Source: Forficula auricularia
Lineage: Eukaryota; Arthropoda; Insecta; Dermaptera; Forficulidae
Length of the DNA stretch: 64,000 bases
Reading direction: 5' to 3'
Assembly (NCBI GenBank): GCA_024734495.1
Contig: JALMQS010000153.1
Coordinates: forward strand, 10,494,299 to 10,558,298
Below are positions 30,420 through 42,790 of this stretch, piece after piece. Below the pieces are notes generated by a model. The model searched no databases. It saw only the letters and a program-made list of their open reading frames with translations, and was not told where the DNA came from. Each line of letters opens with the position of its first letter. Positions within the stretch are counted from its first letter, which is position 1. A program made the translations under genes and the position numbers.

Positions 30420-30720
30420 CTAAGTCATAATTTGAAATTTTACCTGCAATCAAATCGCCAACGCATTTTTGGTTGATCTTCCTAGACCAGTCAATATCAC
30501 AGCTTGATGAAACTTTGGCTCCGAATTAGCAATATGTTTAGGGGTCTAAATCGTCACAGGCCTTTTTCCTCGCCATGTGGATCAAGTATATTTTAGTCCA
30601 TGCTGTGCCTTCCATTGTGGTATTGCTAATAGTGGTGTATGCGGAGTTGCAATTCGATTGTTTCAAGGGAACAGGAGAAGTACCAAAACATCATGGCGAA
30701 TCCTTCATTAAAAAATAACA
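30420..30720 (-). other. Coding-like stretch of unknown nature
   Basis: Two overlapping minus-strand frames look non-random: SSCDIDWSRKINQKCVGDLI ending at a GCAG/GTAAAA donor-like site (about 30436), and in another frame IANSEPKFHQAVILTGLG. Both are bounded by stops, so this could be a frame-shifted old insertion rather than an exon. Not recognised. Confidence 0.25.
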
Positions 30721-30887
30721 AGAGAAATTAATTTGTAATTCTATTTTAGAAAAAAATTAATGAAATTTTGATGAAGTAAGCATCATAAGATGATGAAAAA
30801 AACGATTTTCCAAATAAAAGACATTAATTGGAATATGATTTTCAACCTTTATAAATATCTTCAGTGTTTTAAGGAGTTAGTGAAGGC

Positions 30888-31054
30888 CGAGGGGTGAACC
30901 GCGATTGGAATTAGTTGTACATCGTCTTTGGAATTATATGGAATCATTTTGGAATTCATTAGATAATCCCCCTTCATCTATTGTCTTCTAGTTGGAAATT
31001 AAAGTGGAAGTGGAAGTAGAGTGTACATGATATTAGATCGCGGTTCACCCATCG
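30888..31054 (-). mobile_element. MITE-C, copy 4 (inverted)
   Basis: CGAGGGGTGAACCGCG at left; CGCGGTTCACCCATCG at right, interior inverted relative to copies 1-3. Flanks GTGAAGGC/GTGAAGAA match at 6 of 8. Confidence 0.82.
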
Positions 31055-31457
31055 GTGAAGAAAGTATATAATCACTAGATTTTGGACACAATCAATGTAT
31101 TTTGTGTTGTTATATATTCAGAAGAAAAAAATTCAATTCAATTATTTCTAGGAAAAAAATTTGTACATTCTAATGTACATTTCTTCCAGAATAAGTTAAA
31201 TGGTAAGGCTAAAAAATCCGGAAAAGATTACAGAAATACTTGAATATTAATTTAACCTACTAAAAAATTCAAACAGTTTTCTTAAAAATACTGAAAGATG
31301 TTTAAGAAACAAAATCACTTATCTACGAATCCCAGGTTGTGCTATGGTTGCCGTTATTACAAATGGTATATTATTATCACATGAGTTGGGATGGCTGTGG
31401 AATTTTTTTAAATAGAGTTAACATGTCCATTAACATGATGTACAAGTGGTATCTACA

Positions 31458-32629
31458 CAGAGGCGTAGCCACGGGTGGGTAGGGGTCAGACCCCCCCCCC
31501 CCCCAAGAGAAGGGCTCATGGGATGAGTAACGGCAACGACAAACCGTTTCTTATGTCAAACTAACCGTAATTAAATATATTTCATATGTTTAATCAAGAA
31601 TTATGTATTTTTTTAATTTCTTAAAGTACCTTTTTAGTCCAGTTAAATTGTTCTCTAAAGGGCCCTCGTGGGAAAGTTTTGGGGTAGTTTTGATTTCTTG
31701 ATCCTATATGTTTTTTGGTGTGCTGAATTCGAAAATCTGAGGTTTGCCAAAATATTTCGTGACAGAACATTGTCAAAAATGCAAAAAAAAGTAAAAAATC
31801 TAATTTTTTCCCGGTTTTTTGCTTATAACTCGAAAACTATCAACTTTTTCGTAAATAACGTTCCTTTTCAAAATAGAAATTCATAAAATTTCCTACAAAT
31901 GATATGATGCGAATCCTCAAAAGTGTCATGTAAAAATCTGGATATCTATAAATCTAAGAGTTTTATCAAAAAAGTGGTCCAAGTAAACGTTCAAGTCAAC
32001 AAAATAGAATCAAGTTTCTTGGATGAGTGGTTTTCATTTTATTAAAAACTGCGATTTTTGCAAAAAATTGCAGTTTACGCGGGTTACCATAATCCATTTA
32101 AGATGAAACTTTGCTTGAATTGTATCAAATTTAATCTAATTTAAAAATGTATAGAGTGGTCTTTAATTAATAATGTAAAGGGTGTGTAGTTTCACAGTGA
32201 ATAACCACTACACACCCTTTACTTTATTCATTAATATCATGTTTCACCTAAAACCTACACCACTTTCCCTAAGTAAAAAAGAGTGGACTTTGTCGAAAAA
32301 ACCTAAATGATGAAATTTGTATAATTTTATGAACTTTCATTTTGAATAGGAAGCTTATTTACGAAAGGTTGATAGTTTTGGAGCAAAAAATCGCCTAAAA
32401 AATTAGATTTTTTTACTATTTTTGCATTTTTGACAATGTCTGATCAGATTCGGATTCAGCACACCCAAAAACATAAAGGGTCGAAGAAATTACAACTACC
32501 CCAAAACTTTCCGAGTAAAAACACACTTTAACTGGACTATTTGTTTTAATAAAAAAAATTCCCACTAAATATTTTTCTTTGTGGATTGACCCCCCCCCCC
32601 CCAATGAAAATTTTCTGGCTAAGCCACTG
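31458..32629. mobile_element. hAT-type foldback element, perfect TSD TATCTACA
   Basis: Ends CAGAGGCGTAGCCA and TGGCTAAGCCACTG, flanked by TATCTACA at 31450-31457 and 32630-32637. Poly-C runs lie just inside each end. The two halves mirror each other over most of the 1172 bp (AAAGTTTTGGGGTAGTT..., GACATTGTC..., AACTATCAAC...), meeting near 32190 in GGGTGTGTAGT/ACTACACACCC. Non-coding; essentially one long hairpin with hAT ends. Confidence 0.88.
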
Positions 32630-32639
32630 TATCTACATA

Positions 32640-33647
32640 TGTACTCCTCATTTTATAGGGGTGGGATTTAAATCCTATGTACATTAGAATGTGGTCTAAA
32701 GGGGTTAGGCCAATGAAGGCAACATCTAAATGCCACCTACTTGTCTCTAAAGTGTTGTTTTTGGTGTTGTAGTTTACCAATAAATCAAAAGAATTCCATT
32801 TAAAAATTGTGTTCCTTTTCTTTATCCCGGGCTCCCAGTCCATTAAATTCCATTAATTATTTGAAATTTTAAAAAATTCACAAAAATTTGAAATACTTTA
32901 CCATGGGTCTAAGTTACTTCAGTTGAATTTTCTCTGTAAGTACTTAGCGGTGAATAAAACTTGAAAAGCTGAATGCCGTTAGGTTAGTTTTTTCATCAAA
33001 GTCCATAAAATAAAAATGTTTGGAGTTACGAATGGAATCTTGAATAAGAGATATTTTGGAATGTCATATTTTACCTTTTAAAGGCAGATGTTTCGGAGGA
33101 TTTTTCGCCTTTACTTTATGGCTTAAAAAGGTCAAGGAAGTGAACAAGTGACCATCCTCTTCCTGTCTCGTCTATCTAAATCGAATTTCGGAGATTATAC
33201 TTGCAAATACATCAATAGATTTTTCACCTATTCATTTAGGGGACTTCTTCCTTGCCTGTATGTTTCCAAGCTTTCAATTCTATCTTTTGATTATCCTGAG
33301 TTGACACTCCATCAAAGTTACAATGACTAACCACCAGGAAAGTTCTAAAAGAATCCTAATAAATATTATATAATGTCTGAAAACAAAGAAAACGAATTAT
33401 TAAATGAATTATAGAAATTAAATATTGAAATGAATAAATATTTATGAAATATTCAATTATCAAGAGATTTCATCGACAGATAAGTCAAATAATCCAGAGT
33501 TATGCATTCAGAGCACTCTGACTGGATTTTCAGGGAAATTATTCTGAAATTGCGCTAGTTTTAAAATATTAAATGATAAATTTTTATATTTCAACGTAAA
33601 TAAATATTTTAATACTCAATCAATCAATTCAATAACTAAAATTGGGG
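32640..33647. other. No gene recognised
   Basis: AT-rich DNA with no supported gene or repeat family. Confidence 0.4.
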
Positions 33648-33957
33648 CAATGCCGGATATAGTACGGGCGCACCGGGCGCTCGCCCGGGCCCGGAAAAAC
33701 AAGGGCCTCGGTCAGCCGAAGATAAAAAAAATATGAGTAAGAAAAAACATATTTCACCTCGTTTTTATTAAATACGTTTTCCTAAACTTATTACTTATTA
33801 TATTACTTATAAATATATAAATTATTTAAATGTAAATGTGCAAAAAAAAATAAAAAATAAAAAATTAGTAAAAAAGTGTTTAAAAAAATTCATTTAGGTG
33901 GAGGAGAGGGGGATATATAAACCGCCCAGGGGCCAAAGAACCCTATATCCGGCACTG
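33648..33957. mobile_element. hAT-type MITE, perfect TSD AATTGGGG
   Basis: Ends CAATGCCGGATATAG and CTATATCCGGCACTG. AATTGGGG at 33640-33647 and 33958-33965. The interior is GC-rich near the ends (GCCCGGGCCCGG) and AT-rich in the middle. Confidence 0.9.
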
Positions 33958-33998
33958 AATTGGGGGCTCAAAAAGAACTCTCAATATAAGTCCTAGAC

Positions 33999-34683
33999 CA
34001 GTGGTTCCCAACCTTTTGTGGCCTCCTTCTGGATGTTGACTAACACCTATCGCCCCCTTTTAATTTTCATTGTATGCTTAATTTTAATTTGAAGTAAAAG
34101 TGAAAATAATAAAGCAGTTGTATTATTTTAAACAATTTTATTACCGTATATAAAAACAACCAAAGTAGTTTTATCCGGTCACTCTTAAATAAAATAGAAA
34201 AAAATAAAAATGTACATTTTTACAGATTTTTTTTAAGAACAAAGAAGTGAACTAACTCACGTTTGTTAGAGGAATCTCTTTTTCCTCAAAATAATCTTGC
34301 ACCACTTTAAAAATCGACGATCCCTTCGAATCAGTGATCAAAGTTCTAGCAAACAATATTTCCTTTTGTTCATTGATAAACCTCACATAAGCTAATAAAA
34401 TTGCTTTGTTATCAATCACAGTTGATTCATCAATCTGTAATGTAAATTTACTTTTTTTCAACAAATTGGTGAGTTTGGATTCAACGTCCTGCCTTTTCGT
34501 CAATTCGCCTCGAAACTGTATTGTTGCTCAAACTTCTACTGTACAGGTTCAAATGTACAGTAATATTTTAATTTTTTCCCTTTGAATATTCATCGACTCC
34601 CAAATCGTCCACCACTTATTTATTGCTCCCCTGATAACCCAAATCGCCCACTTGGGGCGATCGCCTCAGGTTGGGAACCACTG
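33999..34683 (-). mobile_element. hAT element remnant, perfect TSD TCCTAGAC
   Basis: CAGTGGTTCCCAACC and GGTTGGGAACCACT(G) inverted ends. TCCTAGAC at 33991-33998 and 34684-34691. 685 bp, an internal deletion derivative retaining part of the transposase (34252-34503). Parent-like relative of the 335-bp element at 5947-6281. Confidence 0.92.
34252..34503 (-). pseudogene. hAT transposase fragment (ZBED5/FAM200-like class)
   Basis: Minus frame reads DVESKLTNLLKKSKFTLQID, then ESTVIDNKAILLAYVRF, matching the segment with the first catalytic Asp (the DEST motif) of this hAT class. RTLITDSKGSSIFKVV and DYFEEKEIPL follow. The codon at 34501-34503 is TTG, not a real start; upstream, in another frame, NTVSRRID can be read, so a frameshift lies there. 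BED finger, second catalytic Asp and the C-terminal dimerisation domain are missing. Confidence 0.85.
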
Positions 34684-34799
34684 TCCTAGACCCTTTGATC
34701 GATATGTACGAAATTTCGCCTATGCACCCGATATGACCTTATGAAAATATCTCATTATGTGAAATTGATAGTGGCCCAGAAGAGGAGGGGGTTAAAAAT

Positions 34800-34990
34800 A
34801 GGAGAGAGGGGCCAGGTTTATGGTAAAGTCGTGTGGATGGCCACATCCAGGGTCGGCATAAGGCAGGTTCAGCCCGTTCGCCGGAACCCAGCCCCGCGTT
34901 TTGAGAGAACCAGTGGTCTACGAAAATTACCTAATTTTTTACAGAATGATGATACCATTAGAATAATCCAGTTCAATATGCAGCCGTTGG
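34800..34990. repeat. Rep-A end next to a hAT-like terminus
   Basis: 34803-34852 matches the Rep-A end (GGGGCCAGG...TATGGTAAAGTC). At 34854 CAGGGTCGGCATAAGGCAGG looks like a hAT-type 5' end whose other terminus was not found. The open frame across this join is accidental. Confidence 0.45.
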
Positions 34991-35369
34991 TCAAAATCAT
35001 GGCTCAATGGAGATTTATTGGTTTCTTATAAAATAAATTCATTCAAATTAGAACTTTTTGAAATAACCATATTTTTTCTAAACATCATAAATGAATAATT
35101 TTTCAATTTTATTTCCAAATAGACCAACTAATAAATTTGTTGAAAAGTTTTTATTTTTCCGAGAGTAGCAGAGTTGTTTGAATTATAAAGAGAAACAAAA
35201 GAGGTTGTTTGTTCTCTACTTGAAATTTGTGTTTATCAAATGAATTTATTTCATCGGACTATTTTAGATAATCATATTTTTTTACTGTTCAATCAAATAT
35301 AAAACACATTAAAAATAATCAAGTAAAATATTAGGTCATGAAAAAGAATGTATATATTATATTTTTGAG

Positions 35370-36030
35370 GAAAATGTTTTCAGGTATAGAGCTAAAATTT
35401 AGTACAGTGTAATGTGCAAATACATAGATCCGAATCGAGTTTCTTTTGTAGATAAAATTATTTAAGATTGGCAATTTATACTCACAAGAACGTTTTCGGA
35501 TTATAAAGCTAAAATTTGTTAAAATACAAAAATACATAGTTTATTAAATAAAACCATTCCATATTGACAATTCATATTCTCGGAAAGATTTTCAGTATAT
35601 AGCTAAAATTTGGTGGATTGTAAATATAGCTGCGTACTAATTTTCAGCTCATTTACTAAAAATCATTTAAGATTGCCATTATGTACTCATCAGGAAACGT
35701 TTTCAGTGTATAAGATTAAAATTTGGTGAATTGTAATGTGAAAATACATATTTACGTACCAATTTTCAGCTCATTAACTAAAACCTTTCAAGATTGACAT
35801 TTTGTACGCTCAATGAAACGTTTTTATGTAAAAAGCTAAAATTTAGTGCATTGTAACATAGTTGGGCGTACCAATTTTCAGCTCATTAACTAAAACCATT
35901 CAAGATTGGCATTTTGAATTTTCAGAAAACGTTCTCAGGTATAAGATAAAAATTTGGTTCATTGTAATGTGAGAATGCATATTTGGGTACCAATTTTCAG
36001 GTCATTAGGAATAATTAAAACCATTTGTAC
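35370..36030. repeat. Decayed tandem array of about 125-bp units
   Basis: Five to six diverged units, each with GAAAACGTTTTCAGG, AAGCTAAAATTTGGTG, TTGTAATGTG, ACCAATTTTCAGCTCATT and AAACCATTCAAGATTG in order. Divergence of 10-25% by eye. Confidence 0.75.
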
Positions 36031-36439
36031 TGAAATGAAAATAATCTGTATCTGATTTAGGTAACAATATTTTTTTTACTTAATTAATATTTTTTCATCA
36101 GAGAAATGAATATATTCGAAATATTAGAGAAAATATTTTTTTGCAATCTGATCCGCCAACACGTCCCAACTTGTCTCATGCGTGTCTCGACTCGCTTGAA
36201 AATAGTCTCGAGTTTTCATCATTTGAAAATCTATTAAATATTTGTAATTGGAAATAAGCAAAATGGGCAATTCTAGAGCAATTGAGTACTAATGGTTGAC
36301 TTCTTGACCAAATTGATCTTTATTTATTTATTTATATTATTAAAAAACAATAACTGATTCTCTTGGTTCACTGAAACTTTTTAGTCAAATGAGATAGGGG
36401 TTAGTTATTCACAACATAATAATCTGCAATTTAAAATTA

Positions 36440-37150
36440 AATAAGCTGACGGTGTTCTGATGTGGCACATCCACTTGACTTTACCACAGCAAACCTAGCC
36501 CCTCACTTATATTTAACATTTAATTAAAATTATTTATACATCATGTAGGGGGGGTTAGTTTTTGCATTTTTAGACTCCTGGGACCCACTGATTATGTATA
36601 CAAAATTTGGTTGAGTTTGGTAAATGGCCAAGATTTTCATTTTTTGACCCCACCCCCCATTTTGAGCGGTTAGATTTTGCATTTTTAGACTTCTGGGGGT
36701 CCAATGATTATGTATACAAAATTTGGTTGAGTTTGCTCCAACGACTTATATTTTTAATTTTTAACCCCCTTCCAGCCCCCCTTAATTTTTGGGTCGATAT
36801 GCACCAAAATCTAATCACCTCTTAATCTCAATGGACCAAAACTACGTGTGAAATTTGGTTTCGATATTCATACTAGCTTTTGAGCTAGCTCGTCCACACA
36901 AATTTGGTAACGCACAGACTAACTAACAGACAAACTAACAGACATTTTGACAAAACAATTATTATCTCGAAAAATGTAATTTTTTTCGATGTTCACTTAT
37001 TAGAGCTTTTTTGTAGAGCGAAATGCCATGGTTTCGCTCAATTTTTTTAATAGAAATAGTTTCAGCCGTTTTTAGATATTTCGAAAAAGAAGGAAAAAAC
37101 ACTTTTTCATGCACGATTACAATACTTGACCATACCCTGTATGGTAAAAG
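36440..37150 (+). mobile_element. Rep-A copy 4
   Basis: AAGCTGACGGTGTTCTGATG to CCTGTATGGTAAAAGTAAA, same internal order as copy 3. Confidence 0.7.
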
Positions 37151-37626
37151 TAAAAACATATTAATAAGTGAGTTGTCGATGTTTCGGCGCCTGAGCAAAA
37201 ACACGATATAGACCTGGAAAATATCTCCTTGAATATATTCAAATAAACCAATCAAAATCGTTAAATATATCATATAATTTAATTGTTTTAAATCCATTTT
37301 AAATAAACTTGTCTTAACACTTTAAATGATTTGAATAAAATAATTATTATATTATCTGCTTTACATCGATTCTGACGCTTCTCCTGGACGCCAGGCTCAA
37401 TGCTTTTGATTGTATAATCGTATATTTAAATTATTTTATTTATTTATTTATTATTTAAATTTCTTCCAGAACTTTAAGAATGAATGTTTCATGTAAATGA
37501 CAAATTCCGGTTCTTGAACGAGATGTATGTATGATTTCAAATTATTGTAAAAAAATTTTTGTGTTATATAATTTTCTATAAAAAGAAAAAATGTAAATAA
37601 ATGTTTCATTTCAATTTTTAGAACTA

Positions 37627-37666
37627 CTGAGGATGGTCGACCAGTGGTGACCGAAACTGTATAGTT
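37627..37666 (+). ncRNA. Candidate hammerhead ribozyme
   Basis: CTGAGGA (37627-37633), stem II GGTC/GACC with a long loop, GAAA (37653-37656), stem III ACT/AGT with loop GTAT, cleavage after T at 37666. A distal stem I TTAGAA (upstream) with TTCTAA (37688 region) can pair across an internal loop. The GTGGTGACCGAAAC part is the same as in the arms of the Penelope-like remnant at 22.9-24.2 kb. Confidence 0.5.
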
Positions 37667-37764
37667 ATCAATTAAATAATTCTAATAGTTATATAAAATT
37701 ATTGTTTTATTATATTTGGTGACAAAACCAACCCTTCAATTTAATGAAAAATTATTATTTAAAT

Positions 37765-39292
37765 GTATTAAAAATTAAATTTTATTATGTTAAAAGATAT
37801 TTCAATAGTATAAAGTGAATGGACTTGATGAACATAACAAAGAGTGTCCCTATCTAAATAATGTCAAGAGACGATCCAACCAACGCAAAGCAACGTCTCG
37901 ATAAAACAAATCAAAAGAATTGAAAATGTGAGAGAAATCGATCTTATTTTATCGTTTTAATCTATCTTGACCGCAAGTTCATAGTAACTTTTTAATAAAA
38001 GAAAATAGCATTTTGATTAAGTATTTTGAAGTTTGAAAGAAATTATATGAAAAGATTCAATTTTTTCTCTCCGAAGTGAATCAGAAGTGAATCAACTAGA
38101 AATGGCAAAAAGATTTATGTTTTTCTCATTATAAATTTATTCAAATCTATTAAAATTTCATATCTGAGTGTTATTTTCATTTATCTTTTATATCAAATAA
38201 TTATTAATAAGAAATTGGCATTTTCAAGGGTAGTTTATTTGAAGTCCAATTTGAAAAAACGTTAATAACTCCGTTAAAATATTTTTCAAAAATATGAAAT
38301 CAATTAGATATTATAAAACAATTCATTATTAATAATTTGCTTCAATTTTGAACGAAATCGATTCAGTACTTTTTGAGAAAATCGCCAAAACCCCTGAAAA
38401 CCGTCTATGAAAGGCCGTTTTAGAAACATTTTAAAATTCACTTCCATGTCACGAGTCAATGTTTCGTTTCATATGACTTTTTAAACTTTTGTCAAAGCGC
38501 ATCAAAAAACATCGTTTTTTGACGGTTCAGATCGTTTTTTACCATTTTCTCAAAAACTACTGAATCGATTTCGTTCAAAATTGAATTTAATTATTAATAA
38601 TTAATTGTTTTATGATATATATTAATTTCATATTTTTAATAAAATTTTCAACGGGAGTTATTAGCGTTTTTCAAATTAGACTTCAAATAAACTACCCTTT
38701 AAAATAAAAATTTCATAATTATGATTATTTGAAATAAAATAGAAATGAAAATAACATACAGATATGAAATTCCAATAGATTGGCATAAATATCTAATGAG
38801 AAAAAATAAAACTTTTAGCCATTTTTAGTTGATTCATCTCCCAGAGAGATGAAATTGAATCTTTTCATATAATTTCTTTCAAACTTCAAAATTCTTAATC
38901 AAAATGCTATTTTCTTATATAATAGACATACTGTGAACATTCAGGTAGATGAAATCGATAAAATAAGATCGATTTCAATCTCATTTATAATTATTTTTTT
39001 TTTTTCTATCAAGAGGCTGGGTCGGAAGACACCCGGCATCAGCCAGTCATTCGTTAAGGTTTTCTAGCTTTTTACCATTTTTTTAAAAACTATTCAATAA
39101 ATTTCGTTCAAAATTGAATACAATTATTAATAACCGATTGTTTTATAATATTTATCATTTCGAATTCTTTTGTTCTCTTATATCGAGAGGGGATGTTCTC
39201 GCCCCATCTCAGAGATACATTATTTGTTATTGATTCATAAAAGTCCATTCACTCTACAATATTGGAATATCTTTTAACATATTAAAATTTAA
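37765..39292. repeat. 1.5-kb foldback with arms of about 700 bp
   Basis: Mirrored blocks from the outside in: ATGTTAAAAGATATTTC; AGTGAATGGACTT; TCGATCTTATTTTATCG; AGAAAATAGCATTTTGATT; GAAAGAAATTATATGAAAAG; CTAGAAATGGC; GGGTAGTTTATTTGAAGTC; TCAATTTTGAACGAAATCG; AAAACCGTC. The centre lies near 38480. Arms have diverged, but the order is complete. No coding. The right end adjoins the (TA)n tract that holds the LTR element. Confidence 0.85.
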
Positions 39293-39312
39293 TATATATA
39301 TATATATATATA

Positions 39313-39649
39313 TGTAAATTAGATAATAATATCTTATTCCTAATTTAGCGCTCTTATTATAACCTCTAGGGATTTATTAAATATTATGTTGGTAGTAGCT
39401 CTGGCTTGCTATGCACATGTCAGTTCGGTTAAGATATAAAATGAACTTGTAATTTAATATAAATAGAAGATAATAAGAATAAATTGTACATCTTTAAATA
39501 CGTGATAAAGGTCTTATAATCTTTTCATTTATAGGTAAGATTATCTTCTAATTATTTATTGTATAAATTGTATTGTATATTTGTTAATAAAACCATTTAT
39601 AGTTTCTAGCTAATGAATCATTTATAACCTAATCGATTTAAAGATTACA
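39313..39649 (+). repeat. 5' LTR
   Basis: TGTAAATTAGATAATAATAT to GATTTAAAGATTACA. Contains AATAAAACC near its end, a likely poly(A) signal. Confidence 0.9.
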
Positions 39650-39673
39650 AAAAGATTATAAGAAGATACAATA

Positions 39674-40330
39674 ATGACTCAACCAAAACTGCATTTACAT
39701 CTGATGAAGATGAATGAAAGGAGAACATCTTGATCGGAATATCTTTGGACAAGAGGGTATGGTATCGAATTCCAGAAGAATTGAAGAAGGTTGAAAACCA
39801 TCCCGAACTGCTATCTTTGAGGACGGTTAGTAATACTCTGCAATCTATTACAAAGAACGGAGGATACAGGAAAATAGGAGTAACATTTAAACCAGAATTA
39901 AAAAAAATTTATCTGGATGAAGAAGAAAATTTTTGCGTGAAGGATTATGTTTTGGAGGAATATCAGGAAACTGATTGTACAACAGGAAAAAAGGGTGAGT
40001 TAACATCCAATGAACATTTTCTATTAGAGCAAATCAATGACCTAAAAACTAAATTAAAATCGCATACTCAAGTAAATTTAAACGAGATAGAAAAAAATTT
40101 TTAATTGTAAAATTTAATGGAAGGCAAGAGGCAACAGTTTGGATGGAGTCATTCGAAAAGGAGTGCCTTAGGTGTGAAATTAGTAATAATAACACAAAAA
40201 TAGAAATATTAAAAATCTTCGTTGAGGGCAATATAAAAGAGTGGTATAGTGCCAATTTAATGAAATTATCAGCTTCTTGATTGGGATGGTTGGAAAAAAA
40301 TTTTTTGCTGACTTATGAAAAAAGAAATTG
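39674..40330 (+). pseudogene. gag-like remnant in the LTR element
   Basis: ATG at 39674 (MTQPKLHLHLMKMN), then by frame change the long frame GISLDKRVWYRIPEELKK, VSNTLQSITKNGGYRK, to a stop at 40104. After a slip in the A/T run at 40091-40102 it continues FLIVKFNGRQEATVWM, SFEKECLRCEI, IFVEGNIKEWYSANLMKL, then stops. The W...F...C...WY spacing resembles the capsid part of insect LTR gag proteins. No protease, RT or integrase is present, so mobility would depend on another element. Confidence 0.68.
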
Positions 40331-40637
40331 GGCTCCCATCTGCGCAGCATTTGGATTTAAATATATTTTCTGGATCATTAATCGAATACGTGAATTAAAA
40401 AAGAACATCAATTCAAAGAAGGAGAATGGGTATATGTTATGAATGGAAATAAATTAAACAGGGGCAAGTTAGAAGAAATAAGAAGCGGATCCATTCATCA
40501 TCAGCAAGAAAGTTTCAAACTCTATGTATAAACTAAAGTGTAATAAGAAAAACAAGGAAAGTGTGGTGAACAGTAGGAAGCTGAGACCTCTACTCTTTTT
40601 CCCCTTATGAGAAAAAGAGTCCCCCTAGCAGAGGAGG

Positions 40638-40975
40638 TGTAAATTAGATAATAATATCTTATTCCTAATTTAGCGCTCTTATTATAACCTCTAGGGATTT
40701 ATTAAATATTATGTTGGTAGTAGCTCTGGCTTGCTATGCACATGTCAGTTCGGTTAAGATATAAAATGAACTTGTAATTTAATATAAATAGAAGATAATA
40801 AGAATAAATTGTACATCTTTAAATACGTGATAAAGGTCTTATAATCTTTTCATTTATAGGTAAGATTATCTTTCTAATTATTTATTGTATAAATTGTATT
40901 GTATATTTGTTAATAAAACCATTTATAGTTTCTAGCTAATGAATCATTTATAACCTAATCGATTTAAAGATTACA
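40638..40975 (+). repeat. 3' LTR
   Basis: Matches 39313-39649 except one additional T (ATCTTTCTAATT against ATCTTCTAATT). Confidence 0.9.
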
Positions 40976-42425
40976 TATATATATATATATATATACGATA
41001 ATGTAATATATCAAATTAATAAAATAAATAAATAAAATAATTAATAACACTATTATATTATAATAAATTCAAACAGCAACATCAGGACCTGGCAAAACCC
41101 CGGGTCCTCCCAAGTAAATTACTTTTTCTGAGAAATGTTTAGATAAATGATTCCCTCTCACTATTAAGGTGAACATTTTTATGGTAATCCGAGTTAAATT
41201 CGAAATTTTATGAATTAAAAAAATTATCTCCCAAATTCATTGGGCTTGGATTTTTATATTGAAAAATATTTACATTCTCATAATTCTTAAACTATTCATT
41301 TTAGACATTTCACTTATATTAACTTTTCTGTTGGAAATTAAATGTACTTTTATAAAGGTCATTATATAAATTACTGTTTTTTTATAGGTCTATTTTTCTA
41401 ATTTTTGTCCCACTTTGCTTTATTATCTTATTTAATTCTTCCCTAGAAAAATTCTCTTATTATTATTATTTGAGCCGTTTATTTTGAAAGTGGCCTAACT
41501 CCAATTTTGAAAAAATGAGTTAATGACAGATTTAGTTAGACATATATATCTTCTTTTCAAATTCATAATATCATAGCCAAAGGAGTACAATATCATCATG
41601 AATTCGTCAAAATAAATACATCAAAATATATATAAAATATATGTATTTATAAAAATATAAATACAAATATCTCAAAATAACAAATAATGGTCTTAGGCCA
41701 TTTTCAAAATAAACTGCTCATTTATGCTCTTTGATTGAAAATTGAAAAAAATAATTCAATTAAATCTGAAAAATTTGATAGAAATAGTAATATTTGTTAA
41801 TTAGTTTCCAAAGATGTATACACTGAAGGATTCTAAACTGTCTGGGAAGGCTAAATAAAATATATTAAGCCATGACAATGGCTGTAATTTTATTTTCTAA
41901 GTATTATTAATATAAAGAATTTAATGTGTGTCTCGCATCAAATAAATATATCTTTTTACTTTACCATACGGAAGGAGCAATATTGTAGTCAGAGGGAAGG
42001 GGAGGGGGAGTCAAACCTCCACCTCCACCCGAAATTTTAAAGTAAACATCGAGAATTTTCCAAAATTAAAAGAAAAATTTAATTAAAAAAAAATACTCCG
42101 TTAAAAAAGAAATCTGGGCATCAGGGAGGACTCCTACTCCTAGGAGTATATCCATGCTCTTCTAACCCCTCGGTGGGTTACTAATCAAACAGAAATTAAC
42201 CCCCACCCCGAAAAAATTCTTAGCTAAGCCATTAGGCCAGTGCCCTAAGAAGCTAGATCTGCTCCTGATCATATGGTTAATAATGTAAATTTATATTACA
42301 TATATACTGGTAAGTGCAATTTATGTGATGCACCAGATTTTTAAATTATGGATGAAGTTTTGAACCCTCGGCTACAAGTCTACAACAGCTATTATCAAAT
42401 AACATATAATAATTATATATCCGTA
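40976..42425. other. No gene; small repeat pieces
   Basis: (TA)n at 40976-40994. A Rep-A end at about 41958-41990 (TTTACTTTACCATACGG). A hAT-like end TTAGCTAAGCCATTAG near 42220 resembles the right end of the 31458-32629 element. Otherwise AT-rich and empty. Confidence 0.4.
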
Positions 42426-42426
42426 G

Positions 42427-42646
42427 TTGTCACTTATTTGATGCAAGCAATCCTAAAAAATTTAAATCAATGTAACTCAGAAAATGCATTGAATATTTAA
42501 ATAAAACATATACACTTTATTAAGTTAAATATATCCCACAAACAAATGCTTTTATTTTGTTGTTATATTCTCTTTTCACTGTAAGAAAATAGCAAAAACA
42601 AAAAAAAGAGTCTTATAGAATCTGTCAGCTTATTTGATGCAAACAA
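42427..42646 (+). repeat. Left outer and inner transposase-site repeats
   Basis: Sites at 42427-42450 and 42622-42646 share CTTATTTGATGCAA. The DNA between them does not match the right side, so the repeats are two short sites rather than one long inverted repeat. Confidence 0.8.
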
Positions 42647-42790
42647 ATTTTAACTGTATTGATACCGTTATATTTGTAAATAAATATGAAATTATTCATA
42701 ATTTGATTTCTTATTGGTATTTCAGTATTGCGTGTTGTATATTTATTGTTGTTTTTAATTTTTAAAGAAAATATTACCTAGTTTTTGAAT

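Larger units (their letters stand above)
39313..40975 (+). mobile_element. Young non-autonomous LTR retroelement
   Basis: Two LTRs (39313-39649, 337 bp; 40638-40975, 338 bp), both TG...CA, differ by a single extra T by eye. The 988-bp interior holds only a gag-like remnant. AGAGGAGG just before the right LTR is a possible polypurine tract. The insertion is in a (TA)n tract, so the 4-5 bp target duplication is hidden. LTR identity implies very recent insertion. Confidence 0.9.

Noticed and set aside
34741..35031. 96-codon open frame
   Set aside because: Spans the join between a Rep-A end and a hAT-like terminus; no protein similarity recognised.
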